Part shown: positions 19,188-21,709 of the stretch, piece by piece
Layout of the letters: each line of letters opens with the position of its first letter
Position numbering within the stretch: the stretch's first letter is position 1
Program-made: the position numbers and the translations under genes
Origin: a virus
Reading direction: 5' to 3' (one strand)
Length of the DNA: 21,709 bases
IMG/VR virus record: IMGVR_UViG_3300010885_030879
Coordinates: 1 to 21,709 of that record
Notes under the pieces: generated by a model
Database searches by the model: none
What the model was told of the DNA's origin: nothing
Seen by the model: the letters and a program-made list of their open reading frames with translations, nothing else

Positions 19188-19442
19188 ATGAGATTTGCAT
19201 ACGAAGTACTTTATGGAAGCTTAGCTCTTGAAGCGCTTCTTAAAGAGAAATTAATATCCCAAGATCATTACGATCACATGTGGGAGCGGTTTAATGCGCA
19301 AAGTAATGAGTTAAATTACACATTAGTTGATTTAGCTGAGGTCTTACTTAATCTTGAGCAAGTTGATTGCGAAATGATTGTTAATTACATGACTGCTAAT
19401 CACGACTTAAAAGAGTTTTACACAACTAAACTCGCTATCTAA
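19188..19442 (+). CDS. 84-aa acidic helical protein before PK2
   Basis: The ATG follows directly after the upstream TAA, with AGGAAGGTG 7-8 nt ahead. The product MRFAYEVLYGSLALEALLKE is Leu/Glu-rich and mostly helical (V-D-L-A-E-V-L-L-N-L-E-Q-V), ending YTTKLAI. The TAA at 19440-19442 is followed 7 nt later by PK2. No family is recognised. Confidence 0.75.
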   Translation: MRFAYEVLYGSLALEALLKEKLISQDHYDHMWERFNAQSNELNYTLVDLAEVLLNLEQVDCEMIVNYMTANHDLKEFYTTKLAI

Positions 19443-19449
19443 TGTTTGT

Positions 19450-19478
19450 GTGAGGGGTGCGTCTCACTGACAACGCAT
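19450..19478 (+). ncRNA. H-type RNA pseudoknot PK2
   Basis: Stem 1 is GTGAG (19450-19454)/CTCAC (19463-19467). Stem 2 is GTGCGT (19457-19462)/ACGCAT (19473-19478) with an outer G-U pair. Loops are GG, none and TGACA, as in PK1. It begins 7 nt after the upstream TAA and lies 17 nt before the 163-aa gene. Confidence 0.68.
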
Positions 19479-19495
19479 AGAAAAGAAACATAATC

Positions 19496-19987
19496 ATGTC
19501 AGTCAAGCTTCACACATCGTACTTCCGTGACACTCTTCTCGCTGTTCCTGCTAAAGTAGCAGACGGGACATTGCATTCGTACGGTGGATATCACACAACA
19601 GAGTATACAGATACCATTGAACTCAACGGGCATTTCATCCAGATGGAATATAGTTTACGAATGGATGTAGCCAATGGTCAAGAGAAGACACTTCATCCTG
19701 TTCCTCTTGTTCAAATTGAGATTGAGTTTACAGCTCGTCCTGATAAAGAGAGCCGTGCAACTGCTTCAGTAATGAAGAAGGTCATCAAAGTTCAGCTAAA
19801 TAGCGAGACTCTTGAAGAGCAGATTGATGAGGCGATCCAAACACTGGAACGTGTCATCATTGATGTCAAGCTGCCAACTATTGCTTTTGACTTCTGGAAG
19901 TATGTGTCTACTGCAATGCCAGACTTTGAGAAGCAGGTTAGCAAAGCGGTTGTAACTAACCATACTCGTCTGTCCTACAAGGACTAA
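19496..19987 (+). CDS. 163-aa hypothetical protein between PK2 and PK3
   Basis: ATG 19496 follows an A-rich, weak ribosome site (AAAAGAAACATAATC). The product MSVKLHTSYFRDTLLAVPAK has a beta-rich first half (T-I-E-L-N-G-H-F-I-Q-M-E-Y and P-L-V-Q-I-E-I-E-F). A Lys-rich stretch leads to helices (L-N-S-E-T-L-E-E-Q-I-D-E-A-I-Q-T-L). A Trp/Phe-containing end follows. It is a single-gene cluster framed by pseudoknots on both sides, so its expression may be separately set. No family is recognised. Confidence 0.8.
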   Translation: MSVKLHTSYFRDTLLAVPAKVADGTLHSYGGYHTTEYTDTIELNGHFIQMEYSLRMDVANGQEKTLHPVPLVQIEIEFTARPDKESRATASVMKKVIKVQLNSETLEEQIDEAIQTLERVIIDVKLPTIAFDFWKYVSTAMPDFEKQVSKAVVTNHTRLSYKD

Positions 19988-19993
19988 GTAGAT

Positions 19994-20022
19994 GTGAGGG
20001 GTGCGTCTCACTGACAACGCAC
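19994..20022 (+). ncRNA. H-type RNA pseudoknot PK3
   Basis: Stem 1 is GTGAG (19994-19998)/CTCAC (20007-20011). Stem 2 is GTGCGT (20001-20006)/ACGCAC (20017-20022), all Watson-Crick. The outer stem 2 pair is G-C here, G-U in PK2 and A-U in PK1, which is covariation supporting the fold. It begins 6 nt after the TAA of the 163-aa gene. Confidence 0.7.
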
Positions 20023-20047
20023 AACTACACATTACAAAGGTAACACA

Positions 20048-20287
20048 ATGTATCGAACATGGTATGAACGCAAAATCAAACTCGATGATGGATATCAAGT
20101 ATCTATTATCTGCAAACAACTAGTTAGTTATGGGGAAGATGAAAAGTTGTTTGAATGCGCTTTGATTGAACCCGATGGCAATGTTGATGATGAATCAGTA
20201 ACGGGTTATCTAGACTTTCATCAGGTTGCAGAGTACATCAACAAAGCTAATGAACAACATAACTTCAAGGAAATACAAGGAATTTAA
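20048..20287 (+). CDS. 79-aa acidic protein after PK3
   Basis: The ribosome site AAAGGTAACACA precedes ATG 20048; nearly the same sequence precedes the 67-aa gene. The product MYRTWYERKIKLDDGYQVSI looks beta-rich at first (Q-V-S-I-I-C-K-Q-L), then acidic (E-P-D-G-N-V-D-D-E-S), with a helical end containing Y-I-N-K-A-N-E-Q. The stop is 2 nt before the next ATG. No family is recognised. Confidence 0.75.
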   Translation: MYRTWYERKIKLDDGYQVSIICKQLVSYGEDEKLFECALIEPDGNVDDESVTGYLDFHQVAEYINKANEQHNFKEIQGI

Positions 20288-20289
20288 TT

Positions 20290-20766
20290 ATGGCACTTAC
20301 ATACGACACAACAAAATGCCCTGACATCGTTCGTGAAGAACTTGCTGGTATTACACAACAAATTATCTTTCTCACCATGAATACTCGTCATGGATGGGAG
20401 ATGGATAACAAAACAATAGATGTATTCATACGCAGGTTTAACCTAATCAACAAGACATGGAATGCCTTGTGTATGGCAGACACCACACATATGAGACGTA
20501 CTCATGACCGCATTTGGATTGACAAGTTTGGCTTGCAATGGATTGGTGATGAACACCCACACTTAGTTCTAACTGAACCAGCAGTCCGCACATATTGGTT
20601 TGGACTTAAAACCAATTGTGGTAAAGACACAGAGGCTGTTTGGAATAAAAACTTTATGCAGAATCGATATCGTGAATCATTCGAGCAAAGTCCGTTTTAC
20701 CTACGAGATAGATCTATTATTGCAATGAAGGACATATTCAATGAGCTTTGTATTCAGACCAATTAA
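20290..20766 (+). CDS. 158-aa hypothetical protein
   Basis: AAGGAATTTAATT precedes ATG 20290. The product MALTYDTTKCPDIVREELAG continues with N-T-R-H-G-W-E-M-D-N-K-T-I-D-V-F-I-R-R-F and Trp/His-rich segments (R-I-W-I-D-K-F-G-L-Q-W-I-G, V-R-T-Y-W-F-G-L). It ends with a helix, I-I-A-M-K-D-I-F-N-E-L. It overlaps the next gene by 26 nt, a longer overlap than others in this arm. No family or catalytic motif is recognised. Confidence 0.78.
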   Translation: MALTYDTTKCPDIVREELAGITQQIIFLTMNTRHGWEMDNKTIDVFIRRFNLINKTWNALCMADTTHMRRTHDRIWIDKFGLQWIGDEHPHLVLTEPAVRTYWFGLKTNCGKDTEAVWNKNFMQNRYRESFEQSPFYLRDRSIIAMKDIFNELCIQTN

Positions 20767-21061
20767 GTACACGTTTTGGAATACGTTCGGGGATAACACC
20801 CCGAACGATTTCGTTTGCATGTACATCGAACCGCATTACGGTAAGCCATGCCTTATCAAAATTAGGCGTAGGCTTGCAGCAGAAATTGGATGCACTGGTT
20901 TGCGTAAAGGAGTTGAGTGGTACGTCAACGATACTGACTGCTCCATGTGGAGTGAAAGACATGCTGTCATTGGTTATGCTGAAGTGTTAGCACCTGTGAC
21001 TGTAGTGTCAAAAGCACAAGCACTAGCGGTGTGTGAGTTTATGGAGTTAAAAAATGACTGA
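20741..21061 (+). CDS. 106-aa hypothetical protein
   Basis: The product MSFVFRPIKYTFWNTFGDNT starts 26 nt inside the preceding gene. It is mixed alpha/beta with cysteines at 26, 37, 51, 67 and 98 that do not form an obvious metal motif, and W-Y-V-N-D-T-D-C-S-M-W in the centre. Residues about 15-24 are encoded by a perfect 9-bp hairpin (20784-20807). It overlaps the next gene by 8 nt. No family is recognised. Confidence 0.75.
   Translation: MSFVFRPIKYTFWNTFGDNTPNDFVCMYIEPHYGKPCLIKIRRRLAAEIGCTGLRKGVEWYVNDTDCSMWSERHAVIGYAEVLAPVTVVSKAQALAVCEFMELKND
20784..20807 (+). promoter_or_regulatory. Perfect 9-bp hairpin inside the 106-aa gene
   Basis: CGTTCGGGG (20784-20792) pairs with CCCCGAACG (20799-20807) around loop ATAACA and is followed by ATTTCGTTT. 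It starts 17 nt after the TAA of the 158-aa gene and lies in coding sequence. The downstream T content is too interrupted for a typical terminator; it may slow ribosomes or polymerase. Confidence 0.45.
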
Positions 21062-21455
21062 CAGAAAAATAATGATCCAAGCATGGGAAGAAATCATGGC
21101 TGACGCACAAGAAGCTGAAGAGTGCATTGTTTCTATGTACAGTGTCGAGCCGTATTATGGTGGCCCAGAGGAAGGAGGTTGGTGGGGCAATCTGTACATA
21201 CTTCAACAATATGTTCGATGCAGTAATCGTGATGCAGCAGAACAATTACAACGGAAACTGCAAGAAAGGTGTTCACAATTAAACTATGAAGCAAAAATAG
21301 CAGATGGGGAGCACTGCTTACGTCAAATGGAACGTGCTGATGCACGAGGTGAAGACATTGATGACTATGGTTATGATGGACCAAATTCATACAATGTAAT
21401 CATCGAGAAATTTCCCGGTGAGAACCAACAAACAGAGAGATCACACTACGAATAA
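21054..21455 (+). CDS. 133-aa acidic protein
   Basis: The ATG overlaps the preceding gene by 8 nt. The product MTDRKIMIQAWEEIMADAQE is helical and acidic, with a Gly/Tyr/Trp segment (EPYYGGPEEGGWWGNLY) and a Gln/Arg-rich coiled-coil-like stretch (AAEQLQRKLQERCSQL). A loop D-D-Y-G-Y-D-G-P-N-S-Y-N precedes the C-terminus, which ends RSHYE. Its TAA overlaps the next ATG (TAATG). No family is recognised. Confidence 0.77.
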   Translation: MTDRKIMIQAWEEIMADAQEAEECIVSMYSVEPYYGGPEEGGWWGNLYILQQYVRCSNRDAAEQLQRKLQERCSQLNYEAKIADGEHCLRQMERADARGEDIDDYGYDGPNSYNVIIEKFPGENQQTERSHYE

Positions 21456-21709
21456 TGCCACTCAAGAAACTGACGCCTGAACAAATAGAATCAATACGTC
21501 ATCAAGCAAACAATGGTGTAAGTGTAATTGCACTTGCTACTAAATACAAAGTGTCTCAACAACACATATACAGAATTAAAAGTAATCAACGACGAAATCG
21601 AAAGACAAAAAAAATGAGTACATACAACGGCTGGACAAATCATGCGACGTGGTTGTTTTATCTACACCACAGCGAGGAAATATATAACTGGCATCACGAA
21701 CACAATGAA
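21455..21709 (+). CDS. HTH protein fused to a YNGWTN-type domain (runs off right edge)
   Basis: ATG 21455 overlaps the upstream TAA; 85 residues are visible. The start M-P-L-K-K-L-T-P-E-Q-I-E-S-I-R continues G-V-S-V-I-A-L-A-T-K-Y-K-V-S-Q-Q-H-I-Y-R-I, a resolvase/Hin-like helix-turn-helix, followed by a basic patch (QRRNRKTKK). Residue 54 begins M-S-T-Y-N-G-W-T-N-H-A-T-W, matching a small phage domain pattern 'YNGWTNxxTW' (from memory, DUF7249-like). There is no stop between them and no ribosome site before M54, so a two-domain DNA-binding protein is most likely. The C-terminus is outside the window. Confidence 0.72.
   Translation, partial: MPLKKLTPEQIESIRHQANNGVSVIALATKYKVSQQHIYRIKSNQRRNRKTKKMSTYNGWTNHATWLFYLHHSEEIYNWHHEHNE

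Noticed and set aside
18340-20022. Programmed stop-codon readthrough driven by PK1-PK3
   Set aside because: The 6-7-nt spacing fits known readthrough sites, but the in-frame extensions end within 8-16 codons at TGA or TAA and fuse to no downstream gene. The spacing is kept as an observation only.
1-21709. CRISPR arrays, insertion sequences or transposons
   Set aside because: No regularly spaced direct repeats, terminal inverted repeats or transposase motifs were seen. The only recurring sequences are the promoter motif, the tRNA-like elements and the pseudoknots.

Overview
The window is about 21.7 kb of a tailed double-stranded DNA phage (Caudoviricetes). The evidence is a large terminase subunit, an upstream putative small subunit, a truncated portal-like protein, phage nucleotide-metabolism genes (ThyX, dUTPase, a DUF3310-type protein), a single-strand binding protein, a phage HNH nuclease, a tRNA gene and more than 20 very small overlapping genes. 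There is no integrase, ribosomal RNA or housekeeping gene. The host cannot be named. The moderate-to-low GC, ThyX and small conserved proteins would fit a phage of an aquatic bacterium, but that is inference. The DNA polymerase, capsid and tail genes are not in this window.

Layout. Left arm (1-13,410) is transcribed almost entirely leftwards. From its promoter near 13,400 it runs: two small basic proteins, a calcineurin-like phosphoesterase, a membrane protein and an HNH nuclease. A second promoter starts tRNA-Leu(UAA), thyX, a small unknown gene, dut and the DUF3310 gene. A third serves ssb. A fourth serves a likely structural and packaging block: the 85-aa conserved phage protein, a 94-aa repeat protein, a 1387-aa protein, a 203-aa protein, TerS, TerL, a 45-aa protein and the portal. 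Two small rightward genes interrupt it: a stand-alone LuxR-type HTH and a 48-aa Met/Lys/Gly-rich zinc-knuckle-like protein. A 17-bp motif, consensus ATTACYTACRGTANNNT, precedes six transcription units and ends in a -10-like TANNNT hexamer.

The centre (13,410-13,964) is a gene-free divergent region. It is rich in G-runs and hairpins and has a possible rightward promoter.

The right arm (13,965-21,709) is a rightward operon of small, mostly unrecognised genes, probably early or host-interaction genes (inference). Genes lie in tightly overlapping clusters (ATGA or TAATG junctions, gaps under 12 nt). Nearly every longer gap holds a structured RNA element ahead of the next cluster. Four or five are tRNA-like mini-elements: a T-arm with a GGTTCGATTCC loop, closed by a GTAG/CTAC stem that in two cases contains the upstream stop codon, then a small hairpin and a Shine-Dalgarno. 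One is a pair of mutually exclusive hairpins. Three are near-identical H-type pseudoknots placed 6-7 nt after the upstream TAA, with a compensatory base-pair change among copies. This RNA-punctuated operon is the most novel-looking system in the window. All RNA structures were read by eye and have not been folded computationally.
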